Below, piece after piece: positions 52,220-61,386 of a stretch of DNA of 64,000 nt. Positions within the stretch are counted from its first letter, which is position 1; each line of letters opens with the position of its first letter. The notes under the pieces are model-generated. The model made no database searches. It saw only the letters and a list, made by a program, of their open reading frames with translations, and had not been told where the DNA came from. Source of the DNA: Ammoniphilus sp. CFH 90114 (GTDB lineage Bacteria; Bacillota; Bacilli; Aneurinibacillales; RAOX-1); NCBI RefSeq assembly GCF_004123195.1, contig NZ_SDLI01000002.1, forward strand, positions 62,267 to 126,266. The letters run 5' to 3'. The position numbers and the translations under genes were made by a program.

Positions 52220-53392
52220 ATGTCGAGTAATCAGGTAGTGGAACTTATCGCCACTTCCACTTTTGGTCTGGAGTCCGTTGTGGGGGAGGAAGTTAAAGCC
52301 CTAGGATATGAAAATGCTGTAGTGGAAAATGGGAAAGTTACCTTCAAGGCGGGGATTGAAGCCATTCCGAAGGCGAATTTGTGGCTTCGTACGGCGGATC
52401 GAATACGGCTTAAGATCGGGGAATTTGAAGCGAGAACATTTGACGAGCTTTTTGAAAAAACAAAAGCCTTACCATGGTCTGACTGGTTACCGGAAAATGC
52501 CGAATTTCCCGTAGATGGGAAATCGGTAAAATCAACGTTGTTTTCCATATCGGATTGCCAAGCCATCGTGAAGAAGGCCATTGTTGAGCATATGAAGCAA
52601 AAGTACAAGAAAGAATGGTTTGAGGAAAGTGGTCCTCTATATCGAATAGAAGTGTCTGTCCTTAAAGATGTTGCTACTCTAACCATCGATACAAGTGGGA
52701 CAGCACTACATAAAAGAGGGTACCGAACTTTAATTGGGGGAGCCCCGTTAAAAGAAACCATGGCAGCGGCTCTCATCCTTCTTTCTCGTTGGAAGCCGGA
52801 TAGTGTACTGATTGATCCATTTTGTGGGTCCGGTACTATTCCTATTGAAGCGGCTCTAATCGGACAAAATATTGCACCGGGAATGAACCGAGAATTTGCT
52901 TCTGAGAATTGGCCGGTCATCCCAAAAGAAATTTGGAGAGAGGCTAGGAAGGAGACCCATGATCTTGCCCGATACGATCAACCGCTTCAGATTATAGGTA
53001 CAGACTATGACGACGAAGTTCTACAGATTGCCCGCACTAATGCTGAGGAAGCGATGGTAAGTGAGCATATCCACTTCCAGCGGATGTCGGTATCTGAACT
53101 TAGATCGAAGAAGAAATACGGAAAGATTATTTGTAATCCACCTTATGGGGAACGGCTAGGGGAAGAAAAGGAAGTAGAGAGATTATATCGCGAAATGGGA
53201 CAAGTATTCCAAGCGCTTGATACCTGGTCCTATTATGTTATTACGTCTAATGAGAAATTTGAAGAGTTATTCGGCAAGCGGGCTAGCAAAAAGAGAAAGT
53301 TATTCAACGGGAATATAAAAGTTGATTATTATCAATACTTTGGCCCAAGACCACCACGGCCAAGTAGAGAAGGGGAAGAGCAGCGTGGATGA
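52220..53392 (+). CDS. THUMP-domain RNA methyltransferase (RlmL/YpsC-like)
   Basis: The 390-residue enzyme has an N-terminal ferredoxin-like plus THUMP region (about 1-160) and a SAM-dependent methyltransferase domain with DPFCGSGTIPIEAA near residue 202 and the catalytic NPPYGERLG near 310. It resembles B. subtilis YpsC, which acts on 23S rRNA guanine N2. ATG 52220 is chosen eight bases after AGGAG; an earlier ATG at 52196 lacks a signal. Confidence 0.9.
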   Translation: MSSNQVVELIATSTFGLESVVGEEVKALGYENAVVENGKVTFKAGIEAIPKANLWLRTADRIRLKIGEFEARTFDELFEKTKALPWSDWLPENAEFPVDGKSVKSTLFSISDCQAIVKKAIVEHMKQKYKKEWFEESGPLYRIEVSVLKDVATLTIDTSGTALHKRGYRTLIGGAPLKETMAAALILLSRWKPDSVLIDPFCGSGTIPIEAALIGQNIAPGMNREFASENWPVIPKEIWREARKETHDLARYDQPLQIIGTDYDDEVLQIARTNAEEAMVSEHIHFQRMSVSELRSKKKYGKIICNPPYGERLGEEKEVERLYREMGQVFQALDTWSYYVITSNEKFEELFGKRASKKRKLFNGNIKVDYYQYFGPRPPRPSREGEEQRG

Positions 53393-53504
53393 GTTTTTTA
53401 GGAGAAGGAGAAACAACAAGCCCTTATACTATATCATGATGGGCTTTCTAGTTTTAGGGGGATTATTGATCGCAGCAGGCGTGTGGTTTGTGCTCAGCGT
53501 ATAA
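53385..53504 (+). CDS. Tiny membrane protein, 39 residues
   Basis: The GTG at 53385 overlaps the end of the methyltransferase gene and has GGGGAAG upstream. The product has a basic N-terminus (DEFFRRRRNNK) and a single transmembrane helix (YIMMGFLVLGGLLIAAGVWFVLSV minus its ends). The function is unknown; its coupling to the methyltransferase gene and the terminator behind it support a real gene. Confidence 0.6.
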   Translation: MDEFFRRRRNNKPLYYIMMGFLVLGGLLIAAGVWFVLSV

Positions 53505-53510
53505 ATAAAA

Positions 53511-53548
53511 GAGAAGAGGGTGTCCCAAAGGGGCACCCTTCTTCTTAT
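53511..53548. terminator. Bidirectional terminator between the tiny gene and zwf
   Basis: AAGAGGGTGTCCC / GGGGCACCCTTCTT stem between convergent genes. Confidence 0.85.
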
Positions 53549-53549
53549 T

Positions 53550-55088
53550 CTAGGATCTCACAAAGTAGGCTTCATGCTCAGTATTTAATTCTTCCTGTCC
53601 GTACACAGGCCACCAGCGGAAGCCATCTTGTCCGAGCATCTCGGTAGAAGCTTGAGGTCCCCACGTTCCTGCTGCGTACGAATGAATCTCTGTTTTTCCT
53701 TGTTGAAAGGCAGCGGAGATCGGATCAACAAACTTCCAAGCCAACGAAACCTCGTCCCAACGGGTAAAATAGGTAGAATCTCCTTCAAGACAATCGTGCA
53801 ACAATCGCTCATAAGCCTCAGGTGAATTGATTCCCGCTTCGCAGTTCTGGCAGAAATCAAGAGGAATCGGAGAGACCACGCCATCGGTTCCTGGCTTTTT
53901 AACGTTCATTTTAAAATAAATACCTTCTTGAGGGTGTATTCTGATACTTAACAAATTAGGCTCTAAATTGCCATGCTTGTTGAAATAGAGGTTCTTAGGC
54001 AATGTCTTAAACTGAATAATGATTTCGGTGGATTTATTAGGCATCCTTTTTCCTGTGCGAATGTAGAAGGGAACGCCGGCCCAACGGAAATTATCGATAT
54101 ATAATTTGGCGGAAACGAAGGTTTCGGTTGAGGAAAGAGGAGCTACACCTGGCTCTTCTCGATATCCACTCACTTCTTTTCCGGCAATGATGCCCCGATC
54201 ATACTGTCCACGGATGACGTAGTCTTTCACCTCATCGACAGGAAATCTCCGAAGAGAACGAAGTACTTTTACTTTTTCATCACGGATGGCTTCTGTTTCA
54301 AGGCGGCTGGGCGGCTCCATCGCGATCATCGTAACCATTTGAAGCATGTGGTTTTGTACCATGTCTCGTAAAGCGCCAGACTTTTCGTAGTATCCTCCTC
54401 GCTCTTCCACCCCTACGGTCTCACTCGAGGTAATTTGGACATTGGCAATGTAATTATTGTTCCATAATGGTTCAAAGAAAGAATTGGCAAATCGAATGAC
54501 TTCAATATTTTGAATCATTTCTTTTCCAAGGTAATGGTCAATCCTGTAGATTTCTTCTTCACGGAACACGGATCGAATCTTATCATTCAGTTCGTTTGCT
54601 GAGCGATAGTCCTGGCCAAAAGGCTTTTCTATCACAAGTCGCTTCCATCCGTCCGTTTCTAAGAGGTTGCTGTCCTTTAGATTAAAGGAGACGGTACCGA
54701 ATAACTCAGGAGAGATCGCTAAGTAAAAGACTCGGTTGCCTGGTATCATAAATCTAGCTTCGGCTTCCGTTAAGGACACTCTTAATTTGGCGTAGCTTTC
54801 GGAATTCTGGAGATCAACACTAACGTAATCGAGATGCTTGGAAAATTGCTCCCAGGTTTCTTCTTGATCTTCTTTATACCGACCAAATTGCTTCAGGGAT
54901 TGCCATACATGTTCGCGGAACATCTCGTTTGTCCAGTCTTTTCTGGCAACACCGATCACGCTGAATTTCTCAGGCAGCATTCCACGTCGATAGAGACTGT
55001 AGAGAGCTGGATATAATTTCCTCTTTGCGAGGTCTCCGGTGGCTCCAAATAAGATGATGGAAGATGGATCAATAGGTGATTGTTGCAT
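53550..55088 (-). CDS. zwf: Glucose-6-phosphate dehydrogenase
   Basis: The 512-residue enzyme makes 6-phosphogluconolactone and NADPH. It has the coenzyme motif GATGDLAKRKLYPALY near residue 15, EKPFGQD near 155 and the catalytic RIDHYLGKE near 183-191. Full length. GGAGGAATAT precedes the ATG. It lies 55 bases after folC on the same strand with no terminator between them, so the two may be co-transcribed. Confidence 0.96.
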   Translation of the reverse strand: MQQSPIDPSSIILFGATGDLAKRKLYPALYSLYRRGMLPEKFSVIGVARKDWTNEMFREHVWQSLKQFGRYKEDQEETWEQFSKHLDYVSVDLQNSESYAKLRVSLTEAEARFMIPGNRVFYLAISPELFGTVSFNLKDSNLLETDGWKRLVIEKPFGQDYRSANELNDKIRSVFREEEIYRIDHYLGKEMIQNIEVIRFANSFFEPLWNNNYIANVQITSSETVGVEERGGYYEKSGALRDMVQNHMLQMVTMIAMEPPSRLETEAIRDEKVKVLRSLRRFPVDEVKDYVIRGQYDRGIIAGKEVSGYREEPGVAPLSSTETFVSAKLYIDNFRWAGVPFYIRTGKRMPNKSTEIIIQFKTLPKNLYFNKHGNLEPNLLSIRIHPQEGIYFKMNVKKPGTDGVVSPIPLDFCQNCEAGINSPEAYERLLHDCLEGDSTYFTRWDEVSLAWKFVDPISAAFQQGKTEIHSYAAGTWGPQASTEMLGQDGFRWWPVYGQEELNTEHEAYFVRS

Positions 55089-55143
55089 ATATTCCTCCGT
55101 AACAATGAATCTTAATGGTTATCTTTCCTATTATGGACCGATT

Positions 55144-56424
55144 TTATAAATCACTTGGGAGCAATTGAATGGCATCTCCAGCCATAAACATTGATCCAGT
55201 GAAGAATATTCCGTCCGAGATTGTGGCCTTTGACAAGGCATAAGCATACGCTTGTTCAAGAGTCGGAAAAGTAAGGGCATGCATTTGGTTTCTGTGACAA
55301 TAATCGGCTAATTCTTGTGGATCCTTTAGTCTAATTATATTGCTGTGTGGAGCAAATAAAAAGACGGCCCTTATTCCTTCAAAATTTTGCATCATGTCTT
55401 CGATCCTCTTATCTTGTGAAAAACCCAGAATAAAATAATGAGTCTCACATCCAAATTTGCGAACAGTTTCACAAAAACGTCTGATCTCCTCTTCGTTATG
55501 CGCCCCGTCTATGACGGTAAGCGGAGACTCTTTGACAATTTGAAACCGTCCAGGCAGCTGAGTATGAAGAAGTGCTTCCATTATTTTATCTTGTTTAAGA
55601 GGAAACCCCATCTCGTGTAGAAGAAGACTGCATTTAATGGCTAAGGCGGAGTTGCTCCATTGAAACTCTCCTGCAACACGAAGTTGATAGGGGAGTATTA
55701 GCCCTTTTTCCATATAGTTTTCTTTTTCGGTGGAGAAATCCTCACCTAAGCAGTACAGTGGAGCCTTTTTCTTTTGTGCTTCCACTTTTAACACTTCTAA
55801 GGCTTCGGGAACGCTTGTCCCTGTAATAACGGGAACATGATCTTTTATGACGCCGGATTTGTCATACGCGATCTGTTCAAACGAATGCCCGAGAACCGCT
55901 TCATGATCTTTAAAGACATTCGTAATGATCGATACAATGGGAGTAAAAAAAGAACTCGGATCATTGTAGCCGCCTATTCCCGTCTCCACTAAGACAAAGT
56001 CTAGTTTCTCTTGTAAGAAAAGGTGAAGTCCTGTCATAAGAAAAACCTGATTATAGTTTAAGGCACCTAACGAATGGCTCTCCGTTGGTTCTACAGATTC
56101 GAGGAAGGAAGGTAGAAGTTCATTTATTTTGCCTAAAATGACTCTCTCAGACATTGCTTTTCTATTGATCTGAATCCTTTCATTAAAGGAAGATAAATGG
56201 GGACTCTGTATTAAACCTACTCGAAACCCATGAGACTCTAGAATGGAGGATAGAAATAAAGTGGTAGATCCTTTCCCACAGGTTCCCGTAATCAGGATTA
56301 GGGGAATCGAGTAAGGAAGAAGCCCTGTTTTTTCAGCTAATGTAGCAACGAGTCTTCTTTTCTCTTCCGGACTTGCAAAAAGACGTTTACTCGCTAATTC
56401 CCTTAGTAGTTCCTCTGCAGTCAT
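55144..56424 (-). CDS. folC: Folylpolyglutamate synthase / dihydrofolate synthase family protein
   Basis: This 426-residue Mur-ligase family enzyme has ITGTCGKGSTT (P-loop) near residue 45, the QSPHLSSFNERIQIN block near 74 and ETGIGGYNDPSSF near 135, and VIDGAHNEEEIRRF near 310. These match FolC. It adds glutamate to folates. The fit is good but the sequence is somewhat divergent, so a related Mur-ligase role is not excluded. ATG 56424 follows GGAGG; upstream in-frame codons reach into the thrS promoter region. Confidence 0.85.
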   Translation of the reverse strand: MTAEELLRELASKRLFASPEEKRRLVATLAEKTGLLPYSIPLILITGTCGKGSTTLFLSSILESHGFRVGLIQSPHLSSFNERIQINRKAMSERVILGKINELLPSFLESVEPTESHSLGALNYNQVFLMTGLHLFLQEKLDFVLVETGIGGYNDPSSFFTPIVSIITNVFKDHEAVLGHSFEQIAYDKSGVIKDHVPVITGTSVPEALEVLKVEAQKKKAPLYCLGEDFSTEKENYMEKGLILPYQLRVAGEFQWSNSALAIKCSLLLHEMGFPLKQDKIMEALLHTQLPGRFQIVKESPLTVIDGAHNEEEIRRFCETVRKFGCETHYFILGFSQDKRIEDMMQNFEGIRAVFLFAPHSNIIRLKDPQELADYCHRNQMHALTFPTLEQAYAYALSKATISDGIFFTGSMFMAGDAIQLLPSDL

Positions 56425-56579
56425 TTGAGATGCCTCCGGCAACTTATTTGAGCAAGTAATATTATAGCTTAAAAAGAAGAGCTTACCAATGTATTTGTCT
56501 TTGAAGTGAAGGTAGCTTTTACTTGTTTTTTCCGGTATTATGAAATAATGATGAAAAGAGAAAAAAGAGGTGTACAAGC

Positions 56580-58508
56580 ATGTCTATGGTAAAGATTGAA
56601 CTGAAGGACGGCAGTGTGCGCGAGGTCGAGGCTGGCATTAATTTGCGTGACCTAGCAGGCCAGATTTCTTCCAAGTTAAAAAAGGAATCTGTAGTGGGAA
56701 GTATCAATGGAACGTTGGTTGAATTGACAACTCCGATTACAGAAGACTGTCATATACAGTTGTTTACAGCAGAGGATGCAGAAGGACTTGAAGTTCTTCG
56801 ACATTCAACGGCACACTTAATGGCTCAAGCGATTCAGCGACTCTGGCCAGGAGTTAAGCTAGCAATCGGTCCTGTGATCGAAGACGGGTTCTATTATGAT
56901 ATGTCTGGGAGAACCTTCTCTTCTGAGGAGTTTGATCAGATTGAGAAAGAAATGCAAAGTATCATAAAAGAGAATTTGAAGATTGAAAGAAAAGAAATTT
57001 CTCGCAATGAGGCTCTCCAATACTTCCAAGAACGCGAGGATAAGTACAAGGTCGAAATCATTAATGATTTACCCGAGGAGACAACATTAACGCTTTATAC
57101 ACAGGGGGATTTTACGGACTTATGCCGTGGACCGCATGTTCCATCGACTGGATACCTCAAAGTATTTAAGCTTATGTCGTTGTCAGCTGCTTACTGGCGT
57201 GGGGATGCAAAGAATGATTCTCTCACCCGAATCTATGGTACAGCTTGGCCGAAAAAGGAGCAATTAGCCGAGTATCTTGATCGCTTAGAGCAAGCACGTC
57301 GTCGCGATCATCGTCGAATCGGTAAAGAAATGAAGATCTTCTCAGCAACTCCGGAGATCGGTCCTGGATTGCCATTATGGTTGCCTAATGGAGCGAAGAT
57401 CCGCCGCACGCTTGAGCGATATATTGTAGATTTAGAAGAAAGTCTCGGTTATGATCACGTCTATACTCCAGTTATTGCGAATGTTGACTTGTATAAGACG
57501 TCCGGTCACTGGGAGCATTACCAAGAAGATATGTTCCCGCCAATGGAAATGGACAACGAAATGTTCGTTCTACGTCCGATGAACTGTCCGCACCATATGA
57601 TGGTGTATAAATCGGAGAAGCATAGCTATCGCGACTTGCCTATCCGAATTGCCGAGCTTGGTACGATGCACCGCTATGAAGCGTCTGGTGCCGTTTCCGG
57701 TTTACAGCGTGTTCGCGCTATGACACTCAATGATGCCCATATCTTCTGTCGTCCAGATCAAATTCAAGAGGAATTCAGTCGTGTTGTTCAATTAATCCAA
57801 CAAGCTTATAAGGATTTGAATATCACGGATTACTGGTTCCGTTTGTCATATCGTGATCCAGAGGATAAGGAAAAGTACGTCCAAAATGACGAACTATGGG
57901 AAATGGCTCAATCTATGCTGAAGAATGCGATGGATAACCTTGGTCTGCCGTATAAGGAAGTAGAAGGGGAAGCAGCTTTCTACGGCCCGAAGCTTGACGT
58001 TATGGTAAAGACAGCCATTGGTAAAGACGAAACGCTATCAACAGCTCAATTAGACTTCTTACTTCCAGAGAGATTCCAGCTTGAGTACATTGGAGATGAT
58101 GACAAACCACATCGTCCAGTTGTTATTCACCGTGGTATTCTTTCTACAATGGAACGTCTAACGGCTTACTTGATTGAAGTTTACGAAGGCAAGTTCCCGC
58201 TTTGGATATCTCCAACTCAAGTGAAGGTCTTAACCATTAGCAACGATTTAGCCGGATATGCGGAAGAAGTCGTACAAAAGTTGAAGCGAGTTGGCATCCG
58301 TGTAGAACTCGATAATCGTAACGAGAAAATTGGATATAAGATTAGACAAGCTCAGCTAGAGAAGATGCCATATATGGCAGTAATCGGGAAAGCTGAAGCA
58401 GAAAATGGACAAGTGGCTGTGCGTAAGAGAGATCAGGGTGACCTAGGTACGATGGCACTTCATGACTTTGTCCAACAACTAATCGAGGAAATTGCAGAGA
58501 AGAAGTAA
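56580..58508 (+). CDS. thrS: Threonyl-tRNA synthetase
   Basis: The 642-residue class II enzyme has an N-terminal TGS domain (residues about 3-62), the tRNA-SAD editing domain ([11 protein letters not shown] near 78 and [11 protein letters not shown] near 185), the catalytic core with the zinc-ligand Cys in RPMNCPHHM near 340, and the anticodon-binding domain (about 540-640). It charges tRNA-Thr. AGAGGTG lies before the ATG. The 155-base leader holds no T-box core (no GGTGG), unlike the usual Bacillus thrS. Confidence 0.97.
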   Translation: MSMVKIELKDGSVREVEAGINLRDLAGQISSKLKKESVVGSINGTLVELTTPITEDCHIQLFTAEDAEGLEVLRHSTAHLMAQAIQRLWPGVKLAIGPVIEDGFYYDMSGRTFSSEEFDQIEKEMQSIIKENLKIERKEISRNEALQYFQEREDKYKVEIINDLPEETTLTLYTQGDFTDLCRGPHVPSTGYLKVFKLMSLSAAYWRGDAKNDSLTRIYGTAWPKKEQLAEYLDRLEQARRRDHRRIGKEMKIFSATPEIGPGLPLWLPNGAKIRRTLERYIVDLEESLGYDHVYTPVIANVDLYKTSGHWEHYQEDMFPPMEMDNEMFVLRPMNCPHHMMVYKSEKHSYRDLPIRIAELGTMHRYEASGAVSGLQRVRAMTLNDAHIFCRPDQIQEEFSRVVQLIQQAYKDLNITDYWFRLSYRDPEDKEKYVQNDELWEMAQSMLKNAMDNLGLPYKEVEGEAAFYGPKLDVMVKTAIGKDETLSTAQLDFLLPERFQLEYIGDDDKPHRPVVIHRGILSTMERLTAYLIEVYEGKFPLWISPTQVKVLTISNDLAGYAEEVVQKLKRVGIRVELDNRNEKIGYKIRQAQLEKMPYMAVIGKAEAENGQVAVRKRDQGDLGTMALHDFVQQLIEEIAEKK

Positions 58509-58514
58509 GGATAA

Positions 58515-58557
58515 TGGAAACAGCCCTCGCGTGATAATAGCGGGGGCTGTTTTGTTA
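58515..58557 (+). terminator. Terminator after thrS
   Basis: AACAGCCCTCGC / GCGGGGGCTGTT stem followed by TTGTT. Confidence 0.82.
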
Positions 58558-58599
58558 TGGTTGTCTACTGGTTTTGGAAGAACGGAAGAAAGTCGGTAG

Positions 58600-58806
58600 C
58601 TAAGCTTGATTTTCCGATTCGAGTATTGGTTTCTTTAAATTGAATAATAAACTATATACCATAATCACGTTCACGGCCCATAAGGAGAATAATATAGAGA
58701 GATTATTAAACTCAATGGACGAATAACCATTCAACTTCATGACCATTAGTGACTGAAGATAGATGAGAATGAAGCCAGCAATAATGGATAAGGCGATTTT
58801 ATGCAT
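58600..58806 (-). CDS. Small hypothetical membrane protein
   Basis: The 68-residue product has two hydrophobic helices (about 4-24 and 36-58) and a short charged C-terminal tail. AGGAGG lies nine bases before the ATG. I do not recognise a family. It stands alone on the minus strand between thrS and the DUF192 gene. Confidence 0.6.
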   Translation of the reverse strand: MHKIALSIIAGFILIYLQSLMVMKLNGYSSIEFNNLSILFSLWAVNVIMVYSLLFNLKKPILESENQA

Positions 58807-58968
58807 CCATTCTTTCCTCCTGTAAAAGTTCTTATTTAAGTCACATTATATATATAAAAACGTCAAAAAACAGCTCTTGAAGTAGAGGGGGTTTTATGGG
58901 TGTGAACAGATTGCAAATAAAATATAAGAGGTTGCAAATAAATAAAGTATTTTTGCAAATATCCATCC

Positions 58969-59319
58969 TCAACTTACTTGAAAAACATCCCCGATCTCTA
59001 GGAGATATGGATGCCCTACCTGTAATTCAATGACATAATAAGCTTCCTTCACATAGGGGCTGATCCGCCAAGGTCTTAAGTCTTTTACTATCCGAATAAC
59101 TACACCTTCTTGGTTTAGAAAGTAAACATCGATAGGGAACCGCATGAAAAACATATGTACTTGTTTGGTTCTATTGAATAATATTCCACGCTGGATTGTT
59201 CCCCTTCCCATTAGCCCGAAAAATCTCCTAGCAAAAGTAAAAGCTGTTTCGAGTTCTATTGTTAAATTTTGTTCCGTATTTCGCTTGGTATAGTGAAAAG
59301 ATTGAATCTTCACTTTCAT
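58969..59319 (-). CDS. DUF192 family protein
   Basis: The 116-residue protein has the DUF192 pattern FARRFFGLMGRGTI near residue 30 (RxxGLMxR), MFFMRFPIDVYFL near 57 and a C-terminal VIELQVGH. The fold is known but the role is not. Members are often encoded beside Tad/Flp pilus loci, as here where the pilus operon is 230 bases away and divergent. ATG 59319 is used; the ribosome binding site is weak (GGATG). Confidence 0.85.
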   Translation of the reverse strand: MKVKIQSFHYTKRNTEQNLTIELETAFTFARRFFGLMGRGTIQRGILFNRTKQVHMFFMRFPIDVYFLNQEGVVIRIVKDLRPWRISPYVKEAYYVIELQVGHPYLLEIGDVFQVS

Positions 59320-59532
59320 CACATCCAGATTCTAATTTTTTCTACCATAATGGAAAATAAGATAAAGCACAAGTTCATAATTCTGTCAGACTTTCGAGAG
59401 AAATAGAACTGGAATCATATATCTAATTTACCATCTAGGTAAATAGTTGGAATTCCAATGTCAAACATTGTAAAAATAACAGGAACTTTGTCGGATTATA
59501 AATAGCCGTATTTCCCACTAAGATAGAGACAT

Positions 59533-59622
59533 AAACAACCGAAAGGGCAAACTTGAGGAAACTCAAGGACGCAAAACTAAAGGGGCTAAAGCACGAATGG
59601 CTAGGCCAGCCAGTTGCCGAAG
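59533..59622 (+). ncRNA. Cyclic-di-GMP class I riboswitch (GEMM)
   Basis: The RNA has the GEMM-I features in order: CAAC closing strand, AAGGGCAAAC, a P2 hairpin CTTGAG-GAAA-CTCAAG with GAAA tetraloop, GGACGCAAA, GGGGCTAAA, a second hairpin with GGCTAGGCCAGCC, and the closing GTTGCCGA. It lies 84 bases before the Flp pilin gene, so the second messenger c-di-GMP should control the pilus operon. The rest of the gap from 59323 is A/T-rich promoter DNA. Confidence 0.9.
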
Positions 59623-59705
59623 ATGTAAGCCTACTTTACATAAGTAGATGCCATCTCCTTCGGGACTTTAAGGGTTGTTCCACAACAATTAGAGGAGGAG
59701 ACATT

Positions 59706-59897
59706 ATGTTGAAACATCTAACACGTTTGTTCAAAGAGGAAAAAGGTCAGGGTATGACGGAGTATGCGTTAATTTTGGGGGTTATTGTTGGGATACTAGC
59801 TTTAATTACTGCTAGTCCATTAGGTACGGCTATAACTGACGCATTCGCTAACATTGCAGGACAAGTTAGCCCGACAACAACAACACCAACACCATAA
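59706..59897 (+). CDS. flp: Flp-type (type IVb) pilin
   Basis: The 63-residue prepilin has a short charged leader (MLKHLTRLFKEEKG) followed by the Flp cleavage motif G-QGMTEY with Glu at +5 and Tyr at +6, then the hydrophobic helix ALILGVIVGILALITA. The C-terminus is Thr/Pro rich. It assembles to thin Tad pili for adhesion. ATG 59706 lies behind AGAGGAGGAG. Longer in-frame readings overlap the riboswitch and are not used. Confidence 0.93.
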   Translation: MLKHLTRLFKEEKGQGMTEYALILGVIVGILALITASPLGTAITDAFANIAGQVSPTTTTPTP

Positions 59898-59923
59898 AAA
59901 ACTATTTTTAATTATTGCAACCA

Positions 59924-59945
59924 CCCCGCCCCCGCGGGGTTCTCT
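59924..59945 (+). terminator. GC-rich stem-loop between pilin and tad genes
   Basis: CCCCGC-CCCC-GCGGGG followed by TTCTCTTCT. It is positioned to reduce transcription of the assembly genes relative to the pilin. Confidence 0.6.
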
Positions 59946-59970
59946 TCTATCATCAAGGAGTCGATGTCTT

Positions 59971-60069
59971 ATGACCGACCTAATCATAATCATTGCACTG
60001 GTCATTTCAGTGTGGAAGGATATCAAAGAACGACGCATACCTGCTGTGTACGCCTGGGGTGTAAGGTAA
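59971..60069 (+). pseudogene. Truncated prepilin-peptidase (TadV/CpaA)-like ORF, 32 residues
   Basis: ATG 59971 follows AAGGAG by ten bases and encodes MTDLIIIIALVISVWKDIKERRIPAVYAW and three more residues. The first helix and the D-K-E-RRIP segment match the N-terminus of A24 prepilin peptidases, but the reading stops after 32 codons and no continuation exists in other frames, because tadE starts at the stop codon (TAATG). A full peptidase has over 140 residues with two catalytic Asp, so this piece cannot be active alone. It may now serve only to couple translation. The true peptidase must be elsewhere. Confidence 0.6.
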
Positions 60070-60449
60070 TGCGATCCAATAAGGGGCAGTCTACTGTGGA
60101 GTTGGCATTATGCTTACCGATCTTGCTTATTCTCCTTATTGGCATCCTTGATTTTGGACTCGTTCTTCATACCAATTTAATGCTTGATCATGCGGGACGT
60201 GAAGCTGCACGGGCCGCAAGCGTGGGAAAGACGGATGCAGAAGTTAGCCAGATGATCCTTAGTGGAACTCCCGGTTTACAGTCATCTAAACTTTCTTTTT
60301 CCGTTACACCAGCTCAAGCAAACCGAACACGTGGAGTATACGCTACAGTGACGATATCCTATCCTATTGATTTTATTTCACCCATAACTAAAACGGTTTT
60401 TCAAAGTCCCTATACGATCACAACGAAAACAGTGATGAGGGTGGAATAA
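60069..60449 (+). CDS. tadE: TadE-like pseudopilin
   Basis: The 126-residue protein has a short leader MRSNKGQSTVELALCLPILLILLIGILDFG, whose G-QSTVE motif is the TadE processing site with Glu at +5, followed by a long hydrophobic helix and a 90-residue outside part. TadE proteins are minor pseudopilins of the Tad system. The start is ATG 60069, overlapping the stop of the preceding mini-ORF; a longer in-frame reading from 59964 would be non-conserved. Confidence 0.88.
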   Translation: MRSNKGQSTVELALCLPILLILLIGILDFGLVLHTNLMLDHAGREAARAASVGKTDAEVSQMILSGTPGLQSSKLSFSVTPAQANRTRGVYATVTISYPIDFISPITKTVFQSPYTITTKTVMRVE

Positions 60450-60450
60450 C

Positions 60451-61362
60451 ATGATGAACTTACTGCGTTCAGAAAAAGGTACGGTTGTCATCATCGTGGC
60501 GATGGTGATGACGTTATTATTAGGCATGACTGCATTAGTGTTAGATATAGGCGTGATTTATCTTGAAAAATCAAGACTTCAAAAGGCTGTCGATTCCGCT
60601 GTTTTAGCTGGAGCGATGGATTATCCCAGTAGACCGGATCTGGGCCAGCGTGCTGCAGAACATGTTGCTCAAGGAAATGGGGTAGAAGCGTCTGACTTAA
60701 CCTTAACTTTTGACCGTACTGACATGTCCCTAGCAGGAGGATCGTCGAAAGAAGTGCTTGCAACTTTTTCGAAGGTATTAGGTTTTTCGGACAACACGAT
60801 CCATGCTACAGCCAAAATTAAGTTCGGTCCAATCGGTGCAGGGGTGGGGGCCATCCCCCTTGGAGTTAATGCGGGGACCCCTTTAACCTTTGGACAGCAG
60901 GCCAAGTTAAAAGTGGGAACAGCAGATACAGGAAACTTTGGCGCTCTAGCGCTTACAGGTTCAGGAGCTAGTAACTACGAGAGAGATTTACAGCAAGGGT
61001 TTGACGGAGAGCTTAGCGTTTATGATGTTCTGAACACGGAGACTGGACAGATTGCCAATCCTACCAAACGAGCCATTGAGCATCGGATCTCCTCTTGTCC
61101 TTATCCAGGGGCTACTTACACGGATTATCCAGTGAATTGTCCAAGAATAGGGCTTATCCCTGTTTATCAGCCTGTGGTAACGCAGCAAAACCAAATTAAA
61201 CAGGTTCGTGTGGTTGGTTTTGCCTTCTTTTTTATTGAATCGGTTAGTGATAACAATCAAGGGGCGGAAGTAGTCGGTCGATTTATAGAAAAGACGATAT
61301 CTGGTCCAATAGTCTCAGCGGGTTCATCCTATGGGGCCTATGGATACAAATTGGTAGAGTAA
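60451..61362 (+). CDS. tadG: TadG-like pilus assembly protein
   Basis: The 303-residue protein starts with RSEKGTVVIIVAMVMTLLLGMTALVLDIGVIYLEKSRLQ-type sequence, the TadG/Flp helix with an N-terminal membrane anchor and the conserved helix KAVDSAVLAGAMD after it (near residue 43). The rest is an extracytoplasmic domain of unknown fold with a Cys pair (SSCPYPG and NCPRIG near 215-233). It follows tadE by one base. Function in the pilus is inferred from family and position. Confidence 0.82.
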   Translation: MMNLLRSEKGTVVIIVAMVMTLLLGMTALVLDIGVIYLEKSRLQKAVDSAVLAGAMDYPSRPDLGQRAAEHVAQGNGVEASDLTLTFDRTDMSLAGGSSKEVLATFSKVLGFSDNTIHATAKIKFGPIGAGVGAIPLGVNAGTPLTFGQQAKLKVGTADTGNFGALALTGSGASNYERDLQQGFDGELSVYDVLNTETGQIANPTKRAIEHRISSCPYPGATYTDYPVNCPRIGLIPVYQPVVTQQNQIKQVRVVGFAFFFIESVSDNNQGAEVVGRFIEKTISGPIVSAGSSYGAYGYKLVE

Positions 61363-61386
61363 ACTAGAGCATCAGGAGAGAGACGG

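Noticed and set aside
52231-52920. 229-codon minus-strand ORF opposite the RNA methyltransferase gene
   Set aside because: Antisense shadow; the plus-strand product has THUMP and NPPY motifs, and the antisense product resembles nothing.
59460-59530. Sigma-D-like promoter (GCCGTATT at 59505-59512) before the c-di-GMP riboswitch
   Set aside because: No TAAA at the required 15-base distance.
59553-59705. 51-codon N-terminal extension of the Flp pilin
   Set aside because: It overlaps the c-di-GMP riboswitch and would bury the class-typical short leader.
59854-59970. Upstream extension of the prepilin-peptidase-like mini-ORF
   Set aside because: It starts inside flp, runs through the G+C-rich stem-loop, and gives low-complexity Gln/His/Pro/Arg residues.
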